NCBI GenBank assembly: GCA_020809705.1
Contig: CP085834.1
Coordinates: 992,001-1,056,000 of the forward strand
Length of the DNA: 64,000 nt
Origin: Calonectria ilicicola
Lineage: Eukaryota > Ascomycota > Sordariomycetes > Hypocreales > Nectriaceae
Direction: 5' to 3'
Positions within the stretch are counted from its first letter, which is position 1; each line of letters opens with the position of its first letter. The position numbers and the translations under genes were made by a program. A model generated the notes under the pieces. It was given only the letters and a program-made list of their open reading frames with translations, did no database searches and was not told where the DNA came from. Positions 16,147-27,393 of the stretch are shown here, piece by piece.

Positions 16147-17792
16147 TTATCGAATCCAGCTCGAAAGAAAGTGATAGCCCTTGCCAGTGATTGTGTCAAA
16201 CACTCTTTGGTATTGAGAGAGCGTCTCAGCACCTTGCTTTCCTTGTCTGCTTAACACTTCGCACGCGACTTTTATTGGAAGAGGCGTAGATGCAACACCA
16301 AAGAGCTTGAACTCATCCTTGATCAAAAATTCGACGCCTTGTAGTATCTCGCCACATACTGCAATCATCTTTTCGGGATCCAGAAGGCTATCAAGCTCTT
16401 GACCATCAATTTCAATGCCTGTGACAGTTAATTGAGGAAACTCTGACTTCAGTCGCACAATGTTGTCAATGCATATGATCCAAAATACCCAATAATGCGT
16501 AAAGCAATTTGCCGCAGTGATATTTGGGAACCATGCAGCAGCAGCATTTTCTTGATTGCCAGGTGGCAATTGGATGTAACCATATGCGCCAATCTCGGAG
16601 TTCTTCCATTGTGCCAGGCACTCCAACGTATCAATTAATTTCTCAAAGGCATCTTGGGCGACGTAGCTTTCTTCAGGCCGAGACACATTCTTCAAGCTGT
16701 CGATTAATCTGAGTATCGATGGAAGTGGTGTTGCTTGTGTCATAAGATTTTGTATTTGATTCATGGGAGTCAGACCGAATGGGCTTTCATTCCACTTCTC
16801 TGTAGAAACGAAATTGGGCTGTCGCACCGCGAGTGCTTGAACAATCTAGCCTCTTGTGAGTCATTGAAAGGAAAAGCCTGACAGGCGGAAGCACTTACAA
16901 GAACTGGCCTGAATCCCACAAACAGCTTGTGAGAGTCGCCTGAAACATAGCTTTCAGGGCTGCATAGTTCCATCAAGTTCTCCATGCCTTTAACATGTAT
17001 CATGGCGCTTGTGTCGCAGGTGGGAAGCATTAGCTATGACGGTCAAGTCAGCTCTCTTGTGCACCATATTGGAGATTGGAAGCGGGTATACTTGAGACAG
17101 AGATAAACACATGGTAGCGGCGACAAAAATATTCGAAAAGGTGCCACTGCTAAGTCCATGTCGAAGTGAACCCAGAGCCAGGCCGTACGCTCGAAGCGCA
17201 TCGCACATGGGTGCACGACCCTTGCTTCCTTGGGCAAGGATGGATAATGAAAAGGCCTTTACCGCGGAAGTAAGGACCTGCTCATGTGCGCCACTATTGG
17301 CAAGTTGTGGGAGAACTTCGATCCAGGCTCCACAGATTCGCGGCGGAGATGAGTTAGATGGAGTGTGCCCATCGAAGTGTCCGACAGGACAAAAGTTTTG
17401 TACCAGAAGCGAGATCATATCCAACAACGGCCAGCTCAGGGCTTGTGGTATGCTAGGGTTGTTTTCCACCCCGACTGCATAAGACGTTCTGATGGTTGCC
17501 TTCTTCTGGGACCGCACAATGCTCTCCTTTGCAGTGTGTCGCCGTTTAGGCTGTCTTCCAGTTGCAGAAACATGATTTTGAGACTTGAAAATGAGGTCAT
17601 GTTGGTAGCCGGCGCATTGGTATCCTCGAAGTTGGCATTGAGAGCAGGCCGGAGTCACTCCGTCACACTAAAAGCCATGTATAACATCAGTCACGAAATT
17701 CGTTCAATCGTTAGTATGAGTCGCAGTCAGGAACGTACACCGAGCTTCCGTGCTCTGCATGTATGACAGACTTTTCTGTTTCGGATTTTCAT
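16147..17792 (-). CDS. Zn2Cys6 transcription factor
   Basis: Fungal-specific nuclear regulator, 487 residues, from exons 17792-17739, 17667-17092, 17033-16899 and 16845-16147. The short first exon is needed for the DNA-binding domain: C9-x2-C12-x6-C19-x6-C26-x2-C29-x6-C36, rebuilt across a 71 nt intron (CRARKLG | CDGVTPAC). A basic stretch follows (~55-75). The rest matches the poorly conserved C-terminal half common to fungal C6 regulators: CLSLSQ | LMLPTC, then GDSHKLFVGFRPVL. All junctions are in frame with CTAAC-like branch sites. The gene lies next to the MBL hydrolase and GMC oxidoreductase, so it may control them, but this is inference from position. No nuclear export or regulatory motif could be assigned. 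Confidence 0.9.
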
Positions 17793-19565
17793 GGCGATAA
17801 GAAGTCGCCAAAATTCAATTGCAGGCGATGAATCGTGCTGACGAATGGGTTGGATTTGACAGCCATGGGGCTCACTGTGAAATGGGCTAATGGCGCTGGT
17901 AATCCTAGCTTACTAATCAATGTTACTGGTGCGGAAGAGGCACATTTCACCCCATGATTCAATGAGGGGCGGACACAACACCATAAAACTAATAGAACAA
18001 GACAAATTATCCAATCAAGATGATTCAGATCTACTCGAGTCCCAAATTATACGGCCCAGAGCCCAAAATCAGTTCGGAGACAGATCCTAGTTACCCTACA
18101 GTCCATGCTCCCAATACATGGTTTTTACTGTACTTCAATCAGCTTGAACGGTCTTTCCTATTTGCAATTGATTATGAGTAAAACAAGTTCAATCAAATCT
18201 CAACACTAGGGGTGAGGTGATCCGTCTGATTAGGCTTCATAGCAATTCCCAATTTCACTCTAATGCACAACCACTTTACCCCGATCGCTTGGATAAGACA
18301 TGATTTAGGACCCTCAGCAGCACGCGCCCTTTTTCTTATTTAAGCTTTGCTAAGCACTCTTAATTCACTACTGTGTATAATTGTAATGTGCGAAAGCTTG
18401 CTCAATAATCTTTTTGGGCGGGGTGGGGATAGGTGCCTCAGGTATCCTCTAGTTCACCGCGACGCTAATTTTTCACTGCAATTTTAGCACTACACAGACA
18501 CATTTATTTACTGGTGCATGTGCATTAACTCCCATCCTGTTTATAGAAATCTTGGACTACACAGAGCGTTGAATTCTTCACCTTTTTCTAAACTGACGAG
18601 ATAATTAGATTCTATGTAATAGTTCACATTTAATGATGTTGAAGAGGCGATATTTGTGGTCACTGATAAGTTCCTTCACTGATCAGGCAGGTTCGTACAG
18701 TTGTTGACACTGTGAGGTGGGTCTCCGGGAAAACATCGGTTATCATTAGTGGATCGCACCTCGCCTCGTATCAGATGGATACGCGAGTGGGTTGAAAGCT
18801 GCAAGTAGCCATGGCTGTGCACGCAGCAATGTTGCAACGCGCCGCAGTTGAGGAGGACAAGGCTGGACTGTCGTTTTGAGCTGGGATCCATCGCGTCGAC
18901 ATGGAGCCATGGCACGGTCCGGCCCGCCATTAGACAAGTTTTTGTCATGGGCTCCAGCGATGACTGAGCAGAGATCTTGGCCGCAAGGGGCAAGGCCAGT
19001 CTTTATTTTAGCAATCGACATGGGCTTTGATCCAAAGCCTAATCATGAAGGAACGTTTGGAACCATCTTTTTGGCTTGGCATTTGTCGTGATGTGAGAGG
19101 AGCACGCAACCGAGGAGGCTCTCAAATCCTTTGTGGATGCGAATCGCAACGGTCGGCCGACTAGTGTTTTCTTGGCAATTCCAGTTCGCACCTTTCCATC
19201 GTAGCGATCAATCGACGTGGATTCTAATCGACGCCATTTGTTACCCCTTCAAACAAGCTTGACTGATACCTCATCTCGTCTGCATCGACTCTATCTATCA
19301 CTGTGGAGTTTCAGCACCAGCTTGTCTTTTTCCTATGTAATCGTTTAGTCAACGTCGTCTGCGATGGATACACTGTTTGTCATCTTCGAGAATCATGTAC
19401 TTGAAAATAGGAACATCTTGATGTATAAAAGGTTGGAAAAGAACTGGCTAAACATCGAATCTTCTTCATCAAACTCAGCAATCTACAGCTTCACTTCAAG
19501 ACAAACACCAACCAAAAAACTCTTCACTTGATCAACCACTTTTAAAACCCTTCCCATCAGCCACA
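17793..19565. other. Intergenic region
   Basis: AT-rich; holds the promoter of the secreted-protein gene (TATA near 19424) and the upstream region of the regulator. Minus-strand open frames at 18676-19021 have no motif support. Confidence 0.4.
19424..19432 (+). promoter_or_regulatory. TATA box of the small secreted protein gene
   Basis: TATAAAAGG about 140 nt upstream of the ATG, followed by a CT/CA-rich leader. A strong TATA like this is usual for highly or conditionally expressed secreted proteins in fungi. Confidence 0.5.
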
Positions 19566-20075
19566 ATGCTCTCTTCCAAGATTCTCCTCGGTGCCATCAG
19601 CATCCTCGCTGGCCACGCCGCAGCCGACTTTGGAGTCTGGCGAATCCAAGAAAGCGTCGCCCCAGCCGACGTTTCCGACTACCCTCTTCTCACTGGAGGC
19701 AATGTCCAGTCCGGCGCCGATGTCGAAAAGTACTGGAGCAGCCACGCGCACTGGTACGACCTCGAGTGCGACGGCTGCAACTACGGCGACGCCATCCACC
19801 AGACCGGCGGCATGATGTACGTTGGCGAAAGCTCCCGCGACCAGGGATTCCGCTTGAAGTTTGTCTCCATTCCCGACGGCCCCGCCAAGGATGCCTGCTC
19901 CAAGCTGCTTGGAATCCGGTGCGACTACCGCATCCTCAGGAACGGCAACGAAGATGTTGGAGGATGTGAATATGGAGGTCACGCACTGTCGTTTGTCCAA
20001 AACACCATGGGCATTGTTTCGCACATTGATGGTTTCCGACACCTGTGGTGCTCTTCGCAGCAAATCTCTTTTTAA
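19566..20075 (+). CDS. Small secreted cysteine-containing protein (effector-like)
   Basis: Single exon, 169 residues. Residues 1-20 form a classic signal peptide (MLSSKILLGAISILAGHAAA, cleavage after AxA). The mature part holds six cysteines (two in ECDGC, then DAC, RC, GGC and WC), enough for three disulfides, plus an aromatic-rich block (KYWSSHAHWYDLEC). No conserved domain recognised. Size, secretion signal, even cysteine number and strong TATA promoter fit a secreted effector or surface protein; the role itself is unknown. Coding GC is visibly higher than the flanks, as is usual for well-expressed fungal genes. Confidence 0.8.
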   Translation: MLSSKILLGAISILAGHAAADFGVWRIQESVAPADVSDYPLLTGGNVQSGADVEKYWSSHAHWYDLECDGCNYGDAIHQTGGMMYVGESSRDQGFRLKFVSIPDGPAKDACSKLLGIRCDYRILRNGNEDVGGCEYGGHALSFVQNTMGIVSHIDGFRHLWCSSQQISF

Positions 20076-20552
20076 GTCAGCTAGGAGGATGAAAGCTGAA
20101 AAGCTTGATTGGGCATGGATAATTTACGGGACTATCGAGCTCCAACGGATGATTAGTAGTACTGGTGCAAAATGTTGGAAGTGTTGGACGTTGTGAACAG
20201 TTCCGGTGAGTTTTACGAGAGGCAGTTGGTTGTGATAGTTGTATATATGAATAGTACTTGTTTATAAAATCGTCGAACCAACATAACCATTCTCCAAACA
20301 ATTAGAACATGAAGTATGTCTCCATGCATGTTTAAAATATGATCAACCATTGCCCGCAATAAATCGACACTGACATGTAGCAACAAGGTCAGTGCTAGAG
20401 AAACGAGAGTTTACATCTCGGCCTCGAATAATAATGCATCAAATGTAGTGCATCAAAATGGTTTCATATAACATAACTACTGCAATTGCTAGCAGGTCTA
20501 GTGTACATCTATTCAAGTCATCATCCGTTATCCGTGTCCCAAATATGGAGTT
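20076..20552. other. Convergent 3' region
   Basis: 3' flanks of two convergent genes. No features seen. Confidence 0.4.
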
Positions 20553-22657
20553 TTAGTGAGGAGCTTGCTGCAAGAAATCGTCAAGTTCAACGTCTCGACG
20601 TTTCAAATATTCATACGCTGTGCTTCTGTCGACAACCGGAATGCCCACTTTGATGGTCTTTCCGCCCATCCTCCATGGCCCGATCCCAGCGCCCTCCATT
20701 ACCGTCCGTAGCAGCCAGTACTGGCTATTCGTGTCCCACTCGTTTTGCCGCCACTGCCCTTTCCGCGTGACCCATGCCTCTCGGATCATGACCATGACAG
20801 ACTCGAACACGAAACTGACAAAGATGATCAAGAGACTAAAGGATACGATAGCCATCATAGCAGCAAAATTAAAATTTTGATAGCGATTTGTGGTGGTGAT
20901 TTTTTGGTTTTTGCACGCAGTTTCCGAGGCGTCCCGGAGTGGCCCGTCGGGCAGCCCGGAGAGCGGCTTGTAAATCAGGAAGCGCCCGTACATGTGTGGG
21001 CTGCTGAGGTCGATCCTGCCGAGAAATCTTATGATGTGACCTTGAAGCAGAGCAAGACTGGTCTCGAACCAAAGCTTTGCTTCTGTTTGCCACTGGTTAT
21101 TGGGCAGTGCGGTGGAAACCTGATCACCAGAGGTGAGATCTCGTGCCTGAAGGCCTGTGCGCCAATCTTTGGTTAGTCTCATTGCGCAAGGGAAACTAAA
21201 GAATCGCACATATTTGACATACCTGCTACTCCCAATGACCCTAACCCGTAGCTTGAGGTGCCCGTAAGAGCTGCCAAGAGCGTGGTGCGGTTAATTGCCA
21301 CCAATTGGTGCTCATTGAGATCCAAATATTGTGATTCGATCCACGCCGCCGCGGGATGTGTGACATTGGTGCATTTTCCAGTTGCCGGGTTGCAAAACTG
21401 TATCTGGTCGAGACAGGCTATCACGTTTAGGTAATTGTTCCCGAGGTAGAGCTCCCTCTCCCCCGGGATCGTTCTCGAGCCGTTGGCAAGAAATAACGGG
21501 TCATAAACCGGCTCAGGGTACATGACGGACTCTTGGCTGACAAAACAAAGCGAGAGATCGGCATCATCGCGGACAAAGGGTTCTGCCGGCCATGCCTCAA
21601 ATCTTAATATTCCAGAATACCAGTTGCACCTGCAAGGTTAGCAACAGGGACACCTCGAGCTTGTGAAAGCCAAAAGAGTTACCAGCTGCGGAACAACTTA
21701 CCCAGCCGAATAGCCATTAGAAGTGAGCGGAATAACACGCTTATTGATGGAGAAGACGTCGGTATCAAAATTGGTGAGTCTAGTGAGATTCACTGTGCCG
21801 CCATTATCGGTGACGTTGATGTCGATTAGGTCGTCTACATTGACGGGTGCGCAGGTGAGCAACTTTCGCACCTCGAGGCGGTTCTCTGCCGGCGCATTTA
21901 GCCCCAAATGGAAATGTGAATCTATCATCCCCGTGTCCAAAGTCAGAGCAATATTTTCCGACGACGTATCGTTGGAGAGACATCGGTTTTCTCCAGTAAA
22001 GGGACACGGCACCATTCGCCTTGAGTAGGGAAGCTTCTTGATTGGGTATCTGGAAGTGGGGATGGACGAGGGCGGCATGTCGGCGTAGAACCACTTGGCG
22101 TAGAGACGAGCGTCCATGGAGTCTTGGGCAAGGATCTTGGTTGCGTTGGGATCGAGTTTGATGTTGGCGGAGAAGGCGGTGCCATTGACGTCCCATGCAC
22201 CGCATCCTGGAGCTTTGGCGAGGACAACGACGTCGGGCGTTTTCTGGGTGACGGCGCTCGAGACAAATGTACCGGCCAGGGTGAAGGCAACCAAGCAAGC
22301 CAGAGCAACGGTCATGATCGGGATCAGTCGCCTGCCGGCGTGCATGCCAGTGCCGCTCCAGGCGATGCACATGAGCAGGGCATCTGCGATGGTAGAGCTC
22401 GCGGTGATGCTATTCCGCAGTAGGGTTTGGGTTTGGGCGTGGACCGGGTCGGTTCGCTTGTCGGGATGGGCTCGCAGTTGGTGGATGATGTAGGTCATGA
22501 TGTACCAAAATCTGGATCCGGCCAGAGAGACGAGCAGTGTCATGATGGAGATGAGGTAACCTCCGTGGGCGAGGGTGACTGTGAGGGTGAGCTGGCGGAG
22601 TCCATCGTAGGAGTAGTCCCTCCACAGCCCCACGTAGACTTCTTGTTGTTCTGCCAT
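20553..22657 (-). CDS. Orphan fungal polytopic membrane glycoprotein
   Basis: Three exons (22657-21702, 21629-21223, 21166-20553; introns 72 and 56 nt) give 658 residues with perfect frame continuity. The layout matches an uncharacterised fungal family. Three or four N-terminal TM helices (LTLTVTLAHGGYLISIMTLL; FWYIMTYIIH; TASSTIADALLMCIAWSG; IPIMTVALACLVAFTLAG) are followed by a large outer domain opening with GCGAWDVNG. That domain carries paired Cys, N-glycosylation sequons (NDTS, NVTH, NRTT) and CNWY, CFVS and CLDQIQFCN motifs. A further TM (AMMAIVSFSLLIIFVSFVF) and a cytoplasmic tail with GIGPW and a terminal DDFLQQ follow. Function unknown; probably plasma-membrane. It shares its upstream region with a divergent secreted-protein gene. 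Confidence 0.8.
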
Positions 22658-23956
22658 GGCGATGGGGAGAGGGGGTCGATGAGGGGGTTCAGGGCGACAT
22701 GAGTGAGTGTGTTTGCTGTCTTGTGAGGAGAGCTCTTCTTTGTCCCAAACACACGCAGAGGGAGGGATAAAAAAACAAAAAGAAAGAGAGGCGTGCGCGC
22801 GAATGGCTCATGAGAAGAAGGGCGGCGCATCATAAGAAGACTAGTATCCCTCTTTGGACGCCCAATGTATCAGCCACAACAAGACGTGTCTCGATCTCAG
22901 CTGCTGTCGTGGTTGGCCAGCTGAAGCCCGAGTTGAGGTCTAGACCAGCCACAGTCGCTATGCAGCGATGGTGATAGGCCGCCACAAGCAAACTTGGGCA
23001 AGCCTGGAGGACGCTTGCAACCGACTAAGCGGTAGCGACCACTGTTAGGCTCAGGCGGGGTAGGCACCGACCAATCTTTGGATAAGCTTATTCCTCCTCT
23101 ATCGGCACTTTTTCCTTCTTTTAAAGTGCTTGCTGCTGATGTTGATGCAGATGCTGCTGCGAAACGCCATGTTTTATCTCCCGCTGATTTATCGCGACCG
23201 CTGTTAGGGTCATGTCGCCAGAGACTAAGCAAATCGGTCTAGTACGCTGCCTTGTGGCTGAACCTTAGCAGTGTTTGTTTGTTTGCACAAGGCACCCCAC
23301 GGACTCGTGTTTGACATGGCACACCAGCCAGTTGCGGCTGGTATCTGAAAACAGAAGAAAAGGATACAAGAAAATAAAGGCAAATAAATCCAACCAGTCT
23401 CTTTTGAGGGCTGCCGCACTGGTTCGCACTCTGTGCTGCCCTGAACAGGTTCATCTCTGGTCCATCACACCACCCATGATGCGAAAATTCAGCTGGTGGT
23501 GAGCAAGCCAGGGCTGTGCTACCTACTACTGCGGGGCTGGTGCTGGTGCCAACGCTAGCGGATCATGGCTGTCAGCCCTACAAGGTCACTGTCTGTACTC
23601 TAACATCCTCCAGATTTGTGTAAATTTACAGGGTGGTAATGGCGATCATCACGAGCACCAACTTATCTTGTTTTTTTTTTTTTATGATGACGACATAGGC
23701 AGCAGAGGGGGCAGCAAGTAGAGACGGCATTTTCGGCAATCCGTCAGCGTTACATTGTGGCGTGTCATGGCACGGTACCAGAATCGATGCATCCGATTTG
23801 GCCGTTGGCTTGAACAGGCACAGCCCCCAATCCTTCATGCACCTCGTTGCACAACAGCCTGCCCACCTTTTATTACTGTCATGTATTTTATTCTTATTCG
23901 TCCTGAATCTAGGCATTTCTGTGCATGATTTTTCTTGTTTTCATTCCAACCTCATC
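22658..23956. other. Divergent upstream region
   Basis: Separates a minus-strand membrane protein gene and a plus-strand secreted protein gene. Contains a short imperfect direct repeat (GCGACCACTGTTAGG near 23035 and GCGACCGCTGTTAGG near 23196). No coding signal. Confidence 0.4.
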
Positions 23957-24753
23957 ATGTTTTTCACAGGCGCTCTTCGTATTGCCTTGCTGGCAATGCC
24001 ATTGCTGACCCCAATCTTGTCTGCACCTTCTAGTGATGTGGAAGCGGATGTCGTAAATGAAGAGCTTCAGATCGAGATCATAGAAGAGCTACTTGAATCT
24101 GCAATGCTAGCAACGCCCCGCAATCAGCTGCAACCTGATAAACCAGTCTTGGAAGCCCACAGAAAGTTCTCACAAATTATCTTCAAGACCGCTGGTGGCA
24201 GTCTTGAATCGCAATATCTTGATACCATCCAGGATTTTCTTTTCGAAAAAGTTCCATTAGAATCCACGCGCTCCGCTCTCGCTGGGGTTTTAACATCGGT
24301 GGGTGATGATGAATTGCGCCATGAGTTTTCCGACTTTCTTCACGCACCTCTCAATACTGAGGATGATGAAGTCGCTGCTCGGGCTTCCTTGTGTCGCATA
24401 CTAGAGATAGCTTCTACTTTTTCACCAAATCATAATATAGAAGAAATCTCGGCTGATTTGCAATTCATCACCACTGAAATCCACGTATGAAACTTTTCCA
24501 GTACCACCGACTCGCAATGCAGCTAATGAGTACAAAATAGCGCCGCTGGAAAGATGACCCGAAAAAGGTCAAAACTTTGATTCTCAAGTTTTATTCCATC
24601 GCAACTGCAAAATCCGACTCGGAGGCCTTTTCCATCACGAGGGAGCTGACAGATATGATCTGGGATCAAGAGGACTTGGTCATGCGAGTAGAAAAGTATT
24701 ATGAGAGGGGCATTTCTACTAAAAAATCTCCTCCTCCGCATAACGAATTATAG
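23957..24753 (+). CDS. Secreted helical protein of unknown function (2 exons)
   Basis: Exons 23957-24484 and 24541-24753 (56 nt intron GTATGA...AATAG) give 246 residues. The second exon is in frame and open up to TAG, so the stop at 24488-24490 that ends the first open frame is intronic. Residues 1-22 form a signal peptide (MFFTGALRIALLAMPLLTPI, then LSA). The mature part is acidic and predicted helical with no cysteine pairs, ending in a basic, Pro-containing tail (KKSPPPHNEL). I chose the ATG at 23957 over the longer open frame because the signal peptide begins there. No domain recognised; secretion is the only firm inference. Confidence 0.72.
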
Positions 24754-25113
24754 CCATCCTATCAAAGAGCAAATAAACTATGCAAGTGTATTTTACAATT
24801 CCAAGAGAGGAGGCTAGAGAGCAATCTCAGTTGGAATTGGCTTAATGGGAAATAGAGACCGTGATAACGGCCTTGCTCATGCGGCCAAAGTTGGCAGGGA
24901 TGGCTAGTTGCTTTTCATCCCGTCTTCTAAACACTTTTACTCAAGACATGATGTTGGCAACCCTGGCCAATTTAATAGCGTGTTGAGAGACCGGTTATCC
25001 TATTTGTATCTTTTTAAACGTCAATTATATATCCAACCAGTACTTGCAGCGACTGTTCAGCGTGTTCAATTTCCGCAAGTCGCCTTCAAAAATTCATGGT
25101 AAATCGTCCGCGC
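24754..25113. other. Convergent 3' region
   Basis: 3' flanks of the secreted protein and RidA-like genes. Nothing recognised. Confidence 0.4.
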
Positions 25114-25594
25114 TTATGCCTTTGCCCCTTCGGGATCATGTGCAACTACCTCAATCTCTACTCTCATATCATCTTCACCCAGACGTGAAACACCCACGCA
25201 TGTCCAAAGTGGTTGATGATCAGGCATCCAGCGCTTGAAGTTGCGCACCATGGCTTCCATCGCCTCATTGTTAATCGGCACATGGTATGAGTTGACACGG
25301 AAAACTTGTGACCATCCCTTTCCTCCAGCATCTTTTAAGCACCTTTCGACATTCTCGAAAGCAAGATCGATTTGCGCATTGATCTCCTTCTCAAACTTGC
25401 CGGTCATAGGATCCCAGCCTCCTGTGTATACGATATTAGCATTTCTTAAACTCATTAAGACCTGCTCAATGGAATATCCAACCTTGGCCTGCACATTCGA
25501 TACGGTCGCCGACACGCACCGCTTGGTTGTAGTGGAACGTTTCCCTGTTTACAACACCGGCTCGATCATAGGCGTAATACTTTAAATGGGACAT
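25114..25594 (-). CDS. RidA/YjgF/YER057c family protein
   Basis: Enamine/imine deaminase-fold protein, normally trimeric and cytosolic or mitochondrial. Exons 25594-25483 and 25421-25114 (61 nt intron) give 139 residues. Spliced, the N-terminus reads RVGDRIECAGQGGWDPMTG, aligning with the family's strand-2 and GQ.G region. The C-terminal half shows the usual FENVERCLKDAGG helix, FRVNSYHVP, and the block RVEIEVVAHDPEG, where family members have the signature IE(I/V)xAxA. The catalytic Arg expected in R-x-x-x-x-x-VEIEV-like RidAs is uncertain: the closest Arg is in DDMRVEIEV. Fungal members of this class often accompany secondary-metabolite or catabolic genes, but no partner is evident here. 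Confidence 0.9.
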
Positions 25595-27393
25595 TTTTGC
25601 GATTTTGAGTGGCCCTTTGGTGTACAGTACGGTGTCGATCTTGCGTTTCGTTTATCGTAAATAAATGAGTGAAAAGTAAAGAAGCAAGGATATTGATCTC
25701 TGATCGGGTATGTTTACGAATTTATACGAATGAACCGTCTCCTGATTTGGGTTTTGGTAGCGCCAAACTGCGGAATCTAAATTCCTCCACCCCACCACAC
25801 ACGCATTGCAACTTTACGAGAAACATCATAGCGCTCTTTATGAATAATCTAAAAGTGGGGTAATTATATCATCTTTATAATGCCGTTGTGGAAAAGAAAA
25901 GGCTTGGCCGCGTTATGATCAAATTTCGGTTCCCTGGCGTCTTTTTCATAGTCGCACCATGTACACTTGTGACCAATTTTCAATATTCAATGGGCAACGT
26001 AGATTAACTTGTTGGAATCCTAAGTTTATGGAGAGAAATTTGGATTCACAAACTGCTTGGTTCCTCGAACTTGAAGAGGATACAGCTTTAGTGTCATAAC
26101 GAACTTTAGTGGTCCCAAACTTATTCGGGTTCTTCAAAAAAGAAAATGGAAAGAAGAAAAGAAAAGAGGAATTGCTAAGAAAATTATTATGTTTTGCACC
26201 GCCCATCAACTACGCCTTGATTGGATTGGGCGAGATGATTTGGAAGCATTCTGGCAGAACCCTGTGGTAAGAATACATGACGATTCCGAAATATGCAAAG
26301 GAACTTTTGCTTTTAATCTGGACTCGGTCAGCCGCACTGATGTCCGCAATAGGAAGCGGTTGAAAATTCGACGATAGCCGTACTTATTAGGAAAGGCGAT
26401 CCCGGATCCCTTATGCGGTTGGTTTCGTTCAAAAGCTATAATCGGTTAGTTCATACAGAAGTCGAATCATGTACGTCAATGTTGCATTAACGCATCTCGG
26501 TGTGGTGTTGGACATGGTTGCCACCAACACTCAGAAACGCAACGCCATTCGTTTGCTATCTTGGCGACCCACGATAAAACAGGGCATCCCAAGCTTGTGA
26601 CATCAATCTCACTCCGAGTTGGTTGCCTTGCAAATCAAATGCACGAGATTCTGACAGGGGGCTCGGATGGCAGGCCTCAAGTCTGCAAGTTCTCAAAAAG
26701 AGCGCGCAACCTACCCCGTGACGGAGACAGTTCCCCCCCAAAGGATTTCTCGGCGTCCTTTTATAGGTAGATGTGGTTGAAATACGATGAGGGAATTGAT
26801 TGTACGAAACCTACCAGAGCAATGCAACTGCATTGCTGCCTAACTTGCACTTTTTGTTTGCACACCCAACTGCTAATGTAGAGCTGTTGGTCGTGACACA
26901 AACTCCCTGATAGGCCAGATGGCAACATGCAAGGATTTCCGGTGTGGTACAGCCAACCTTTTACGGGCCGCTCACCGCCATCTCGTGCATAAGCTCAATT
27001 TTGATTAGACTGGGTTACACAAGACTGGGCAGTCTGTATCATTCACGCTCAGTCTTACCTCGGGTAGTTATGGGAAATCATCGCGCATTCGTCAAGTAAC
27101 ATTTGAGCCGCGTCATCAATTATAAAGTTTTGATTTCGCTCCTCATGTACTGTACTTGATTGTACTTTGCTGAATTACTCTGGTTGGGTAAGCTTCGAGG
27201 ATCAGTGTTCGAACTAGGCATACCCTTTGCTAAAAGTTACGGCCAGCTGAACAGTCACAAAAGGTCCACGTCAACAGCTCCTATGAATCATAAATTCTCA
27301 TAAATTTCTCAAAACTCGAGCAAAAACATACTAGTATCCGTTTGATATTAAACGAAATCAGTGTTTTTTTTTTCCGGCCTTCATACCTTCGAG
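25595..27393. other. Gene-free stretch before family A copy 1
   Basis: Several small open frames (26189-26377, 26561-26770) without motif or splice support. Nothing else recognised. Confidence 0.4.

Noticed and set aside
27361..27393. Extended N-terminus of family A copy 1 from an upstream GTG
   Set aside because: The paralogue starts at the position of the ATG at 27394, and a poly-T run precedes it.
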